A DNA stretch of 55,665 nucleotides from Betaproteobacteria bacterium (GCA_025350245.1 JANXYG010000150.1:1-55665); one strand, 5' to 3'; positions 8,690 to 17,701 are shown, counted from the first letter of the stretch. Notes: generated by a model from the sequence alone, not told the origin. A program made the numbers and translations.

Positions 8690-9223
8690 TCATTCTCCTT
8701 TGAAGGTGTGGGTACGACGACGGGCGCTCAGGCCGAACGCGGCGAGTCCTGCGCCCAGCAGCAGCCAGGTCGAAGGCTCGGGCACCACTTCGATGCCATC
8801 GGTGCCGGCAAGCACGCCGGGCGCGAAGCCGATGGCGCGACCGGTGATGGTGAAGGTGCCGGTGCCGAGCGCGAACACGCCCTGGCTCCAGCGGCTGTCG
8901 GCGAAGGCGGCATCGAAGTCGAGGTCCTGGTCGGCGTTGCCGGCGTCGACCGGCGCACTGGTGGTGCCGAGCGAAACACCGTTGGCGAAGACCTCGAAGC
9001 GATCACCCGAGAAGCCGACGTCCACCACCTTGAGGTAGGCGGGCGCGGTCAGCGACACGTCGAAGCTGATAAGGTCGAGATTGCCGTCGACCCAGGCGGC
9101 GTTGTCGATATCGTCGTAGAAGTCGAACGACTGCCAGGTGCCGGCGGCGAGCGGCGCGGCCACGACCTGGGTCGCGCCGAGCAGCAGGCCGGCGGCGGCC
9201 AACATGCGGTGTGATGTCTTCAT
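8690..9223 (-). CDS. PEP-CTERM sorting-signal protein
   Basis: This 177-residue protein has an N-terminal signal peptide (MKTSHRMLAAAGLLLGATQV, then VAAP). Its C-terminus is VVPEPSTWLLLGAGLAAFGL followed by SARRR: the PEP box, a hydrophobic helix and a basic tail recognised by exosortase (EpsH/XrtA). The region between is an acidic, beta-rich domain with no clear enzymatic motif. Such proteins are cut and delivered to the envelope or exopolysaccharide matrix. ATG 9223 follows AGGAGA. Its stop overlaps the next gene's first ATG, which links it to an exported nucleotidase. No exosortase is in the window. Confidence 0.85.
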   Translation of the reverse strand: MKTSHRMLAAAGLLLGATQVVAAPLAAGTWQSFDFYDDIDNAAWVDGNLDLISFDVSLTAPAYLKVVDVGFSGDRFEVFANGVSLGTTSAPVDAGNADQDLDFDAAFADSRWSQGVFALGTGTFTITGRAIGFAPGVLAGTDGIEVVPEPSTWLLLGAGLAAFGLSARRRTHTFKGE

Positions 9224-9404
9224 GAATGCTCTCTCCTGTCGGGTGCCGGCCACCGGACCCCGGACCCCCGTCCGGTATTGCCGACCGATCCCCACCATAA
9301 AGAGCGCCGATGACAGCGCTACCGTCGCACGGGCCGTGGTCGTGAGCCTGACGCGCTACGGCTGTTTGAATATTCCGTGAAACCCGGTGTGCCGGGCGTG
9401 GACG

Positions 9405-9482
9405 GGGCGGGCCGCTCCCAAGGGCACTGGCCCCCTTGAGGGGGAAGCCGAAGCGCAGCGCAGGCTGGGGGTGGGCGTCACC
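9405..9482 (-). repeat. Sense-oriented 3'-UTR repeat after the threonine dehydratase gene
   Basis: Read on the minus strand this is ACGCCCACCCCCAGCCTGCG, then CTGCGCTTCGGCTTCCCCCT and a CCCCCTCAAGGGGG hairpin. It begins 2 bases past the dehydratase stop codon. The core is shared with copies at 19139, 25253, 26500 and 41924. Confidence 0.75.
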
Positions 9483-9484
9483 TC

Positions 9485-10456
9485 TCAGTCGTGCCCGGCC
9501 AGCACTCGCGCGAACACGGCGCGATCGACGTTGCCGCCGCACAGCACGGTCGCCACGCGGCGCCCGACCACGCGGCCGCGATCGTGCAGCATCGCCGCCA
9601 CGCCGGCCGCGCCCGCGCCCTCGGCCACGTTGTGGGTGGCGCTGAACACCAGCCGCATCGCATCCGCGATCTCGTCTTCATGCACCTCGACCACACGGCT
9701 GACGTGTTCGAGAATCAGGTCGAGGGCGCCCGGTTCCGGCACGCTGCAGGCAAGGCCATCGGCGAGCCCGGGTGCAACCGGCGCCTCGACCACGGCGCGA
9801 GCGGCGAACGAGCGCGCATAGGCTGGCGCCGCCGCGGATACGACGCCGACGATCTCGCAGTGCTGCCCGAGCGCCTGGCGGGCCGCGATGGTGCCGCAGA
9901 TGCCCGAGCCCAGGCCGATCGGCACGTAGATCGTGTCGAGATCGGGTACGGCGCGCATGAGTTCCAGAGCGTAGGTGGCGACACCGCGCACCAGCGCCGG
10001 CGCGAACGACGGCACCATCAGCAACCGGCGGTGATCGGCCAGCATCTGCGCGTGCAGGCGCGCCGCCTGGAAGTCGTCGCCGTGCTCCACGAGTTCGGCG
10101 CCGAGCGCTTTCATCGCCGCGTTCTTCTCGTGGCTGTTGCCGTGTGGCACGACGATGGTGACCGGGATGCCGTGACTTCGGGCGGCCAGCGCAACCGACT
10201 GCCCGTGGTTGCCGCGGGTCGCGCTGATGACGCCGGCGGGCCGTTTGCCGCCGTGCGCGAGTTCGTCGAAGTACACCAGGCCGCCCCGCAGCTTGAACGC
10301 GCCGATCGGCGTGTGATTCTCGTGCTTGATCCAGACCTGCGCGCCGAGCGCCGCGTCGAGCAGCGGCCAGCGATATTGCGGCGTCGGCGCCATGCCGCGA
10401 TAGATCAGGGCGGCGGCGTTCTCGATCTGGTCCAGGCTCGGCAGTTGGCTGTTCAT
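9485..10456 (-). CDS. Threonine/serine dehydratase family protein
   Basis: This 323-residue PLP enzyme is of fold type II. The PLP lysine lies in PIGAFKLRGG, the substrate loop in SATRGNHGQSVA, and the phosphate-binding glycine loop in IGLGSGICG. The family deaminates threonine or serine to 2-ketobutyrate or pyruvate. It lacks the C-terminal ACT-like regulatory domain of biosynthetic IlvA, so it resembles catabolic or threo-hydroxyaspartate-type members. The start at 10456 has AAAGGGTG upstream. It is 28 bases downstream of a methyltransferase gene on the same strand and probably shares its transcript. A dispersed 3' repeat follows. Confidence 0.82.
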   Translation of the reverse strand: MNSQLPSLDQIENAAALIYRGMAPTPQYRWPLLDAALGAQVWIKHENHTPIGAFKLRGGLVYFDELAHGGKRPAGVISATRGNHGQSVALAARSHGIPVTIVVPHGNSHEKNAAMKALGAELVEHGDDFQAARLHAQMLADHRRLLMVPSFAPALVRGVATYALELMRAVPDLDTIYVPIGLGSGICGTIAARQALGQHCEIVGVVSAAAPAYARSFAARAVVEAPVAPGLADGLACSVPEPGALDLILEHVSRVVEVHEDEIADAMRLVFSATHNVAEGAGAAGVAAMLHDRGRVVGRRVATVLCGGNVDRAVFARVLAGHD

Positions 10457-10484
10457 GGCGGGCACCCTTTCGTTGGCATGGCGG

Positions 10485-11105
10485 CTACTGCGGGCGTGCG
10501 GCGCCGATGTAGTGATAACCGGCAAACCGCGGGGCGCCACGCAGGTATGCCTGCTCGAGGCGCGTCACCCGGAACCCGCCGGCGGACAGTTCGGCGGGAA
10601 TGTCGCGATCGAGATGGCAGCCACCGAAGCATCGGCCCCACCATGGTCCGAGCCGCGCCTGCCAGCGCACCACATTGGCGTCGGGGGCCCGCCCGTGCTC
10701 GCAGAACAGCAGTTGTCCGTCGGGCTTGAGCACGCGATGCATGTCGGCCAGCGCGGTCGACAACCCCGGAATCGAGCACAGGGTGTAGGTCACGACGACG
10801 GTATCGAAACTGGAGGCCGGCAGCGGCATCGATTCACCGCCCGATACCAGGAGTTCGAGCGGTACCGCCGATCGGGCCGCGCGCCGCCGGGCAATGTCCA
10901 GTGATGGCGCTGCCGGATCGACGCCGACCACGGCGTTCACCTTGGCCGGGTCGTAGTGGGGCAGGTTGTGGCCGCTGCCGATGCCGACCTCAAGCACGCG
11001 GCCGGTGGCGAGCGGGACGATCTTGCGGCGCTGCTGCGTCACCGCGCTGCAGCCGCATCCCCAGTCGAGCAGCCGGGGCAGCACTAGCCGGTCGTAGAAG
11101 CCCAT
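10485..11105 (-). CDS. Class I SAM-dependent methyltransferase
   Basis: This 206-residue protein has SAM-binding motif I as VLEVGIGSGHNLP, an acidic ribose contact in VVGVDPA and post-motif TLCSIPGLSTALADMHRVLK followed by PDGQLLFCEHG. The arrangement resembles the phosphatidylethanolamine N-methyltransferase/METTL7-type group of small methyltransferases. The N-terminus has a cysteine cluster (DWGCGCSA). It is the first gene of a probable two-gene operon with the threonine dehydratase. The substrate is not evident; a lipid or small molecule is likely. Confidence 0.78.
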   Translation of the reverse strand: MGFYDRLVLPRLLDWGCGCSAVTQQRRKIVPLATGRVLEVGIGSGHNLPHYDPAKVNAVVGVDPAAPSLDIARRRAARSAVPLELLVSGGESMPLPASSFDTVVVTYTLCSIPGLSTALADMHRVLKPDGQLLFCEHGRAPDANVVRWQARLGPWWGRCFGGCHLDRDIPAELSAGGFRVTRLEQAYLRGAPRFAGYHYIGAARPQ

Positions 11106-11237
11106 GGCATCAGCAGGCGCGGTCGCGTGCCGGCGGCGAACGCAGCCGCTCGAACGGCACGACGGGTATCGGGGCGATTGTCATGGCGGTACCGGGTTGC
11201 GTTGTCGCGGGCTGCAAACGGGTTCAACATCACCCGC

Positions 11238-12446
11238 ATGATGAGCTGGATTTTGTCACGTGGGGGCGGCATCTGCCGGGCGTTCGGTGTTTTCCTGGCC
11301 GCGACCGTCACGGCCGGGTGCTCGTCCGCCAGCGCCAATTTCTCGCAGTATCCCGGGTTCGTGGACTATTTCGCCGGGCATCCGCGATCGTCGGTGCTGC
11401 CCACGGGTGACGAGCAGGATCTGTTGCGACGCCATCGCCCGCGTTGGATGCTACCGCCCGGGCACGCCGGTGCCGTCGACTTCTACCGCGACTACATCGC
11501 CAACGGTGTGCTGGTGGATGGCAAAGGGGCGATGGTGTCGTCGCCGGTCACGCCGGCGATGCTCAATGCGCATCGCAACGATCCCGGCGCGGTCTTTACG
11601 CATCGCGCGGTGCGCGGCTCGCCACCGGTGGCGCCGGTGGTGTTCGCCCGCATCGACCGCGAGCGCTTCGAGGCGACCGGCCATTCGCCACGCTGCCTGA
11701 CTCTGCTCACCTACAACATCGTGTTCCGCACGTCCGGCCTGCCGGCTGGTCTCGGCACCTGGACCGCTGGCGCGCTGGGCGTGATCGCCGATCTCGGCGA
11801 CTGGCACCAGCTCGATCACTACACCGCAGCCATGCTGGTGCTTGACGAGAGCGAAGCGCCGGTGATGTTGCGCCTCCAGCAGCACCATCATCAGCGCGTC
11901 TGGGTGTTCGGCGCCGATCTGCCTTCGCCATCCGACGGGCGGCCGGTCATCGATGTCGCCATCCGGTCGAACGAGTTGTACCCACATGCCGATGGCCGCA
12001 CGCGGCATCGGTCGATCCCGATGCCGACCCCCGACCGCATGCGTTACCTGCTCGGCTTCGGACCGGCACCGATGTGGTCCGCGGATGACATCACCGACGG
12101 TCGCGATGAAGCCGACCCTGCGCTCGCGTTCCTGCCGCACGACGATGCGTTCTACGGTTTCCAGGGGTGGCTGGGCGAGCGGCGCCGGCTGCCGGGGCGC
12201 GACGGGCCGCCGGGGGCGGACTACAACACCTTGCCGGCGCTTGCGCCGGCGTCATTGCAACTCGCGGCCGGCTACTGGCGCGAGGGCAATCGCGAGGATC
12301 TCGCCGCGGTCGAGGCCGGTTTCGCGCATGCGGCGGCGCTCGCCGCCTTCGCGACCGCGCGCCGTGCCGTGCTCGCCGGCGTGCTCGAACAGGTGAGCGC
12401 GCCGCCCGCCGCTACAACAGATTGCGGCTCGACAGCTCGTCCTTGA
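11238..12446 (+). CDS. Lipoprotein of unknown function
   Basis: This protein of about 402 residues starts MMSWILSRGG and has a lipoprotein signal peptide ending VTAGC|SS, so it should be acylated on that cysteine. The mature part has conserved-looking patches DWHQLDHYTAAMLVLDE, LQQHHHQRVWVFGADLP and DVAIRSNELYPH, rich in His and aromatic residues, but I do not recognise the family. A metal- or ligand-binding periplasmic protein is possible. It is divergent from the methyltransferase gene, and its 3' end overlaps the convergent transporter gene by 35 bases. The start could be either of two adjacent ATGs (11238 or 11241). Confidence 0.6.
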   Translation: MMSWILSRGGGICRAFGVFLAATVTAGCSSASANFSQYPGFVDYFAGHPRSSVLPTGDEQDLLRRHRPRWMLPPGHAGAVDFYRDYIANGVLVDGKGAMVSSPVTPAMLNAHRNDPGAVFTHRAVRGSPPVAPVVFARIDRERFEATGHSPRCLTLLTYNIVFRTSGLPAGLGTWTAGALGVIADLGDWHQLDHYTAAMLVLDESEAPVMLRLQQHHHQRVWVFGADLPSPSDGRPVIDVAIRSNELYPHADGRTRHRSIPMPTPDRMRYLLGFGPAPMWSADDITDGRDEADPALAFLPHDDAFYGFQGWLGERRRLPGRDGPPGADYNTLPALAPASLQLAAGYWREGNREDLAAVEAGFAHAAALAAFATARRAVLAGVLEQVSAPPAATTDCGSTARP

Positions 12447-13428
12447 GATAGGCGTAGAAGATCGGCGCGGCGATGACACCGGCGATGCCGAATGCCGCTT
12501 CCATCACCACCATCGCCATCAGCAGTTCCCACGCGGCGGCTCGAATCTGGCTGCCGACGATGCGTGCGTTCACAAAGTATTCGAGCTTGTGGATGATCAC
12601 CAGGAACGCGAGTGACCCGACCGCTGCGCCGAGGGAATAGCTCAGGCTGACCACCACGATGATCGCGTTCGAGATCAGGTTGCCGATCACCGGCATCAGC
12701 CCGACCAGGAAGGTGATCGCGATCATGGTCTTGGCGAACGGCAGGTGGATGCCGAGAACCGGCAGCACCACCCCGAGGTAGATGCCGGTCAGGGTGGTGT
12801 TGAGCGCGGAGATGCGGATCTGCGCGAAGACGATGCGGCGGAAGGCGGCGCCGACCCGGTGGGCGCGTTCGACCATCGCCCGTGCCAGCGGGCCGAGCGT
12901 CTCGGACGGCAGCGCTTCCCGCAGCGATATCAGGGCGCCGATGACCATGCCGACCAGGATGTGCACCAGGGCCATGCCCACGCCCTTGCCGACCATCTGC
13001 AGCTCGGTGGCGTGTTCGCGCAGCAGTTGGCTGACCGTGTGGCGCAGCGCTTCGGCATTCTCGGGCAGGCCGTCCGCCATCGAGGCCGGCAGCTTGCCGC
13101 GTGCGCCGTCGAGGATGTCCGCCATGCGCGCGAGCAGCGCCGAAATGCTCCCGGCGTCGCTGCGGAAGAACGTGATCGCGCCGATCACTGCCAGGGTCAG
13201 CACCGATACCACCAGCGTGGCGAGAATGGCCACGGCCACCAGTTTGCCGCGGGTGCGGTGGATGCGGATCAGCGCCAGACGCGGCGCCAGCAGGTGGACC
13301 AGTTGATGCACCAGCAGCCCCGCCAGCAGCGCCGACAGCAGATGCAGCTTGAGGATCAGGAACAACAGGCCGGCGGCGACGCACCAGGCGGCGATCTCAT
13401 AGCGGGTCGGTGGCGAGACGGTGGTCAT
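12412..13428 (-). CDS. AI-2E family transporter (PerM/YdiK-like)
   Basis: This 338-residue inner-membrane protein has about eight hydrophobic segments: a pair at the N-terminus, one near residue 70, a soluble middle portion, and a dense C-terminal membrane block. It includes the family pattern FAQIRISALNTTLTGIYLGV and LVGLMPVIGNLISN. The AI-2E/PerM family exports small molecules or ions; members include TqsA and Na+/H+ antiporters, so substrate assignment is open. The start at 13428 was chosen because the transmembrane region begins just after it; upstream codons are composition-biased and not family-like. It is monocistronic. Confidence 0.75.
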   Translation of the reverse strand: MTTVSPPTRYEIAAWCVAAGLLFLILKLHLLSALLAGLLVHQLVHLLAPRLALIRIHRTRGKLVAVAILATLVVSVLTLAVIGAITFFRSDAGSISALLARMADILDGARGKLPASMADGLPENAEALRHTVSQLLREHATELQMVGKGVGMALVHILVGMVIGALISLREALPSETLGPLARAMVERAHRVGAAFRRIVFAQIRISALNTTLTGIYLGVVLPVLGIHLPFAKTMIAITFLVGLMPVIGNLISNAIIVVVSLSYSLGAAVGSLAFLVIIHKLEYFVNARIVGSQIRAAAWELLMAMVVMEAAFGIAGVIAAPIFYAYLKDELSSRNLL

Positions 13429-13501
13429 GGACAAAGGGAGGGGTGCGGCAATTCGTGGCCCGGATTCTCGCACGCGAGGCGGCGCGCGCCCGGGGTCATC
13501 G

Positions 13502-14695
13502 TCATGCGGCCCTTGCGGCCGATGCTGTCCGCAGTCCCGGCGCGAGGCGTTCCAGACCCTGCTCCAGACGCGGGATGTCGCTCGCGAAACACCAGCGCAC
13601 GAAGCCCTCGCCCTCGGGGCCGAAGGCACTGCCTGGCGCCAAGCCCAGGCCGAACTCGCGCACCAGGCGCTTGCACAGCGCAAGGCTGTCGGTGACGCCG
13701 CGCACCTTGAAGAAGAGGTACATGGCGCCGCTCGGCAGTGCCGCCTCGATGCCGTCGATCTCGTTCAGGCGTCGATGCAGGAAATCGCGCGCCACCCGGA
13801 AGCGCTCGCGCGTGCGCTCGATCACCGGCTCGCCATGCAGCACGGCCGCCAGGCCCGCGCGCTGCACGAAGCCGGGGGCGCACGAGGTGTTGTATTCCAC
13901 CAGCGTGCCCAGCGCCGGCATGAGCGATGGCGGCGCCACGATCCAGCCCAGGCGCCAGCCGGTCATGAGCCACGATTTCGAGAACGTGTTGGTGCTGATC
14001 ACGCGCTCGTCCGGGTCGGCCAGATCCAGAAACGACGGGGCGACCGTGTCGCCCGGCGGGCCGTAGTAAAGCCGTTCGTAGGCGTCGTCGGCCAGCACCC
14101 AGATGCCGTGCCGGCGGCAGTGCGCCAGGATGGTTTTCTGCGTCTCGCGGTCTATGGTCCAGCCGGTCGGGTTGCCGGGCGAGTTGAGGTACAGCATGCG
14201 CGTGTCGGGCGTGAGCACCGCCAGCAACCGATCGAGGTCGAGGGTCCAGCGCCGGTCGACGATCGATAGCGGGAACGTCACGGCCTCGGCGCCGAGGATC
14301 TTCGGGATCTCGACCAGGTTGGGCCACACCGGCGTGACGATCACCGCGCGGTCGCCCGGTCCGACGATGGCCTGGGTCGCGAGCATGAGCGCCGACATGC
14401 CCGAATTGGTGACCACGATGGTGTCGTCCGCGGTCGGGCGATGCAGCCGCGACACGTAGTCGGCGAGCGCTGCGCGCAGCGGCGGGATGCCGAAGTTCTG
14501 GGTGTAGAACGTGTCGCCCGCTTCGAGCGCCTCGATGCCCGCGCGGCGGATGAATTCGGGCGTCACTTCGTCGGGCTCGCCGAACCAGAACTGCAGGATG
14601 TCGCTGCGGCCCATGCCGGCGTTGGCAACCTCGCGAATCTGCGATGCGCGCAGGGAGCGGACGGCGGGGCGGGCGACGGCAGGCATGGCGTTCAT
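13502..14695 (-). CDS. Class I/II PLP-dependent aminotransferase
   Basis: This 397-residue fold-type I aminotransferase contains NSPGNPTGW, the PLP-phosphate and pyridine contacts DDAYERLYY, the Schiff-base lysine in NTFSKSWLMTGWRLGW, and the C-terminal substrate arginine in FVRWCFA. It resembles aspartate/aromatic aminotransferase-like proteins. The amino donor and acceptor cannot be told. It is divergent from the semialdehyde dehydrogenase gene with about 108 bases between them, which must hold both promoters. Confidence 0.85.
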   Translation of the reverse strand: MNAMPAVARPAVRSLRASQIREVANAGMGRSDILQFWFGEPDEVTPEFIRRAGIEALEAGDTFYTQNFGIPPLRAALADYVSRLHRPTADDTIVVTNSGMSALMLATQAIVGPGDRAVIVTPVWPNLVEIPKILGAEAVTFPLSIVDRRWTLDLDRLLAVLTPDTRMLYLNSPGNPTGWTIDRETQKTILAHCRRHGIWVLADDAYERLYYGPPGDTVAPSFLDLADPDERVISTNTFSKSWLMTGWRLGWIVAPPSLMPALGTLVEYNTSCAPGFVQRAGLAAVLHGEPVIERTRERFRVARDFLHRRLNEIDGIEAALPSGAMYLFFKVRGVTDSLALCKRLVREFGLGLAPGSAFGPEGEGFVRWCFASDIPRLEQGLERLAPGLRTASAARAA

Positions 14696-14803
14696 GGCGG
14701 GGTCCGGGGTGGCAAGGGCGCGATTCTGTCACGCATGAGGTACCTGGCGCGGGCCATCGTGCGCTATGGGGTAGCATCGCGGATCGAACAGGGAGGAAAC
14801 AAA

Positions 14804-16243
14804 ATGTCCACGCTGCACAGCAACTACATTGCCGGTGAATGGGTCGCCGGGGCCAACGTCACCCGCGACATCAACCCTTCCGACACGTCCGACGTGGTCG
14901 GCGAATTCGCCCAGGCCGATGCCGCGCAGGCCACGACGGCGATCGATGCGGCGCGCGCCGCGTTCCCGGCGTGGGCGGCATTCAACATCCAGGCGCGCGC
15001 CGACCTGCTCGAGAAGGTCGGCCTGGAAATCATTGCCCGCAAGGATGAGTTGGGCAAGCTGCTGTCGCGCGAGGAAGGCAAGACCCTGCCCGAAGGCATG
15101 GGCGAGGTGGTGCGGGCGGGCAACATCTTCAAGTTCTTCGCCGGCGAGGTGCTGCGGCGCGCGGGCGAACTGCTGCCGTCGGTGCGACCCGGTATCGAGG
15201 TCGAGATCACCCGCGAACCGCTGGGGGTGGTGGGCATCATCGCGCCCTGGAATTTCCCGTCGGCGATTCCGGCCTGGAAGATCGCGCCGGCGCTGGCGCA
15301 CGGCAACTGCGTGGTGATGAAGCCGGCGGATCTGGTGCCCGGATCGTCGTGGGCGATCGCCGAGATCATCCATCGAGCCGGTTTTCCAGCCGGGGTGTTC
15401 AATCTGGTGATGGGGCGCGGCAGCGTGGTGGGCGAGGCGATGCTGGAGGATCCGCGGGTCGATGCCATCACCTTCACCGGGTCGGTCGACACCGGCCGCA
15501 AGGTCGCGGCCAAGGCGCTCGCCGGCATGAAGAAGTTCCAGCTCGAGATGGGTGGCAAGAATCCGCTGGTGGTGCTCGACGACGCCGATCTGAAAGTGGC
15601 GGTCGAGAGTGCGGTCAACGGCGCGTTCTTCTCCACCGGCCAGCGCTGCACCGCGTCGTCGCGGCTGATCGTGACCAAGGGTATCCACGACCGGTTCGTG
15701 GCGGCGCTGGTCGAGCGGCTGAAAGGGCTGGTGATCGGCAACGCGCTCGAGCCCGGCGTGCATATCGGGCCGGTGGTGGATCAGTCGCAACTCGAACAGG
15801 ATCTGTTCTACATCGGCGAGGCGAAGAAAGAAGGTGCGACTCTCGCGTTCGGGGGCAACCGGCTGAAGCGCAAAACCGAGGGCTTCTATCTCGAGCCCGC
15901 GCTGTTCACCGGCACCGTGGCGAGCATGCGCATCAACCGCGAGGAAGTGTTCGGGCCGGTGGCGAGCGTGCTCGTCGCCGCAGATTACGACGAAGCGCTC
16001 GCGCTCGCCAACGACACCCCATTCGGCCTGTGCGGCGGCATCTGCACCACGTCGCTCAAGTATGCGACGCACTTCCGCCGCCATGCGCAGGTGGGCATGG
16101 CAATGGTCAACCTGCCCACCGCGGGCGTCGACTATCACGTGCCGTTCGGCGGCCGCAAGGGATCGAGCTACGGGCCACGCGAACAGGGTCGTTACGCGCA
16201 GGAGTTCTTCACGACGGTGAAGACTTCCTACGTGGCGTCGTAA
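14804..16243 (+). CDS. Aldehyde dehydrogenase, alpha-ketoglutaric semialdehyde dehydrogenase-like
   Basis: This 479-residue NAD(P)-dependent aldehyde dehydrogenase has IAPWNFPSAIPAWKIAPALA, the catalytic Glu in LEMGGKNP and the catalytic Cys in FFSTGQRCTASSRL. It looks closest to the 2,5-dioxovalerate dehydrogenase group (GucD-type), which ends sugar-acid and hydroxyproline degradation by making 2-oxoglutarate. That subfamily assignment rests on recalled similarity in EGKTLPEG and VRAGNIFKFFAGE. ATG 14804 follows GGGAGGA. The gene is directly upstream of an exported SurE-like gene, 2 bases apart. Confidence 0.83.
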   Translation: MSTLHSNYIAGEWVAGANVTRDINPSDTSDVVGEFAQADAAQATTAIDAARAAFPAWAAFNIQARADLLEKVGLEIIARKDELGKLLSREEGKTLPEGMGEVVRAGNIFKFFAGEVLRRAGELLPSVRPGIEVEITREPLGVVGIIAPWNFPSAIPAWKIAPALAHGNCVVMKPADLVPGSSWAIAEIIHRAGFPAGVFNLVMGRGSVVGEAMLEDPRVDAITFTGSVDTGRKVAAKALAGMKKFQLEMGGKNPLVVLDDADLKVAVESAVNGAFFSTGQRCTASSRLIVTKGIHDRFVAALVERLKGLVIGNALEPGVHIGPVVDQSQLEQDLFYIGEAKKEGATLAFGGNRLKRKTEGFYLEPALFTGTVASMRINREEVFGPVASVLVAADYDEALALANDTPFGLCGGICTTSLKYATHFRRHAQVGMAMVNLPTAGVDYHVPFGGRKGSSYGPREQGRYAQEFFTTVKTSYVAS

Positions 16244-16245
16244 CC

Positions 16246-17232
16246 GTGCGGATCGTCCTTTTGGTACTGCTGGCACTCGCCAGCAGTACCTCGCATGCCC
16301 TCGACATTCTGCTGACCAACGACGACGGCTTCGAGACGGCCAACCTGCGTGCGATGCAAGCCGCGCTCAAGGCGGCCGGGCACGATGTCCTGATCGCGGC
16401 ACCGACGCAGAACAACAGCGGCGTTGGCGGTTCGCTCGCCTTCTTCCGCCCGCTTGGGCCAATGGCGAAAGACAGTCGCTATGGCGCGGTGAAGGCGGGC
16501 GCGCCGGGCGTGGGTCAGGACCCCACCGACCCCGACATCCACTACGTCGACAGCACGCCGGTGGCGGCGACGCTCTACGGGCTCGACGTGGTAGCCCGCA
16601 AGCGCTGGGGCAAGCCGCCCGACCTGGTCATCTCCGGTCCGAACGAAGGCAACAACCTGGGCATGATCGTCAATAGTTCGGGCACAGTCGCGAACGCGCT
16701 GTACGCGATCAACCGCGGCATCCCGGCGATCGCCGTCAGCCACCAGGACTACCAGTCGAAGCCGTGGACGACGCTGGTGCCGGCATCGGTCGAGCACGAG
16801 ACCGGCGCCATCATCGTGAGACTGCTGGCGGCGCTGGAGGCAAGCCGCGATGGTGGCGACCTGCTGCCGCGCGGCACCGGACTCAACGTCAACATCCCGA
16901 CGTTCAAGCCCGGTGCGGGCAAGGATCTCGTCTATGTCTTCACGCGGCTGGGCGTCGCCACGACCTTCCAGCCGGTGTTCTACGAGCGGCTCGCCGACAG
17001 TCCGGTGGCGCAGGGGTTCAAGGCCGGTGCGCCGCTGCCCGGCGTGTCGTTCGTGATGCCCGGCACGCCCGTTCCCGATGGCGTGACGCTGCCCGTGGAC
17101 GACAGCACCGACGCCGAAGCCAACGTGCTGCGCGACGGCGTGGTGACCGTGAGCGTGATCGAGGGGGTGCCGGAGGCGCGGGCCACATCGAAGGCGAAGG
17201 TGCGTTCGCGACTGGACCGGCTGGTGCAGTAG
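16246..17232 (+). CDS. Exported SurE-like 5'/3'-nucleotidase
   Basis: A GTG start directly after the dehydrogenase stop gives 328 residues. The N-terminus VRIVLLVLLALASSTSHALD is a signal peptide, which cytoplasmic SurE lacks. The mature part opens with DILLTNDDGFETANLRAM, whose Asp-Asp pair binds the metal, followed by the family segments APTQNNSGVGG and LVISGPNEGNNLG. SurE dephosphorylates nucleoside monophosphates. At 328 residues it is longer than cytoplasmic SurE (about 250). The close spacing suggests co-transcription with the aldehyde dehydrogenase, although a metabolic link is not obvious. Confidence 0.8.
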   Translation: MRIVLLVLLALASSTSHALDILLTNDDGFETANLRAMQAALKAAGHDVLIAAPTQNNSGVGGSLAFFRPLGPMAKDSRYGAVKAGAPGVGQDPTDPDIHYVDSTPVAATLYGLDVVARKRWGKPPDLVISGPNEGNNLGMIVNSSGTVANALYAINRGIPAIAVSHQDYQSKPWTTLVPASVEHETGAIIVRLLAALEASRDGGDLLPRGTGLNVNIPTFKPGAGKDLVYVFTRLGVATTFQPVFYERLADSPVAQGFKAGAPLPGVSFVMPGTPVPDGVTLPVDDSTDAEANVLRDGVVTVSVIEGVPEARATSKAKVRSRLDRLVQ

Positions 17233-17296
17233 CCCGCTTGCCCCCGTCCGGCGAATCCGGTAGAACCGGAGCGAATGTGTCGGAGCGGAGTCGGGC

Positions 17297-17701
17297 ATGC
17301 GAATGGTGATGGTCGCGGCGGCGGTGGCCGGCTCGATCGGTTCGGGAGTCGGTTGGGCGTTCGATGCCGAAGGTTTCGCGAGTGGCATCAAGGTCACGGC
17401 GTTTCTGAAGGCGGTCAACGAGCGCTACCGCAGCGTGGTGAACGAGCATGAGTTCTTCATCGCCACCGAGCCGCTGGCGCGCGACGATCCCGAGTCGATG
17501 TAATTCTGGTTCTGCCGCAACCGGCTGTTCATGGTGACGGCCCGATCCGGCGTCGACCTGTCAGTGCGCAATCTGCTCGCGCCGGCCGATGACCAGATCA
17601 AGGCCCGCGGCCAGCCGATGCGCGTGGAAACTTGGGCCAGCCTGCTCGGTGGCATCGGCGAGGGGCGGTTCGCCGCTCTCGACGCTTTAACGAGGAACTG
17701 A
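17297..17701 (+). pseudogene. Small exported protein gene with one in-frame TAA
   Basis: ATG 17297 opens a signal-peptide-like protein (MRMVMVAAAVAGSIGSGVGW). The frame reads 68 codons to TAA 17501-17503 and then continues in the same frame for 65 more codons (FWFCRNRLFMVTARSGVDLS and on) to TGA 17699-17701. That TGA touches the ATG of ilvE at 17702. Continued frame and normal codon use on both sides imply a 134-codon gene broken by a single nonsense codon. I do not recognise the family. A sequencing error or a recent mutation are the simple explanations. Confidence 0.6.

Noticed and set aside
12745-13695. Plus-strand open frame across the AI-2E transporter gene
   Set aside because: Rich in Gln, His, Asp and Arg without domains. 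The minus strand encodes a membrane protein with family motifs.
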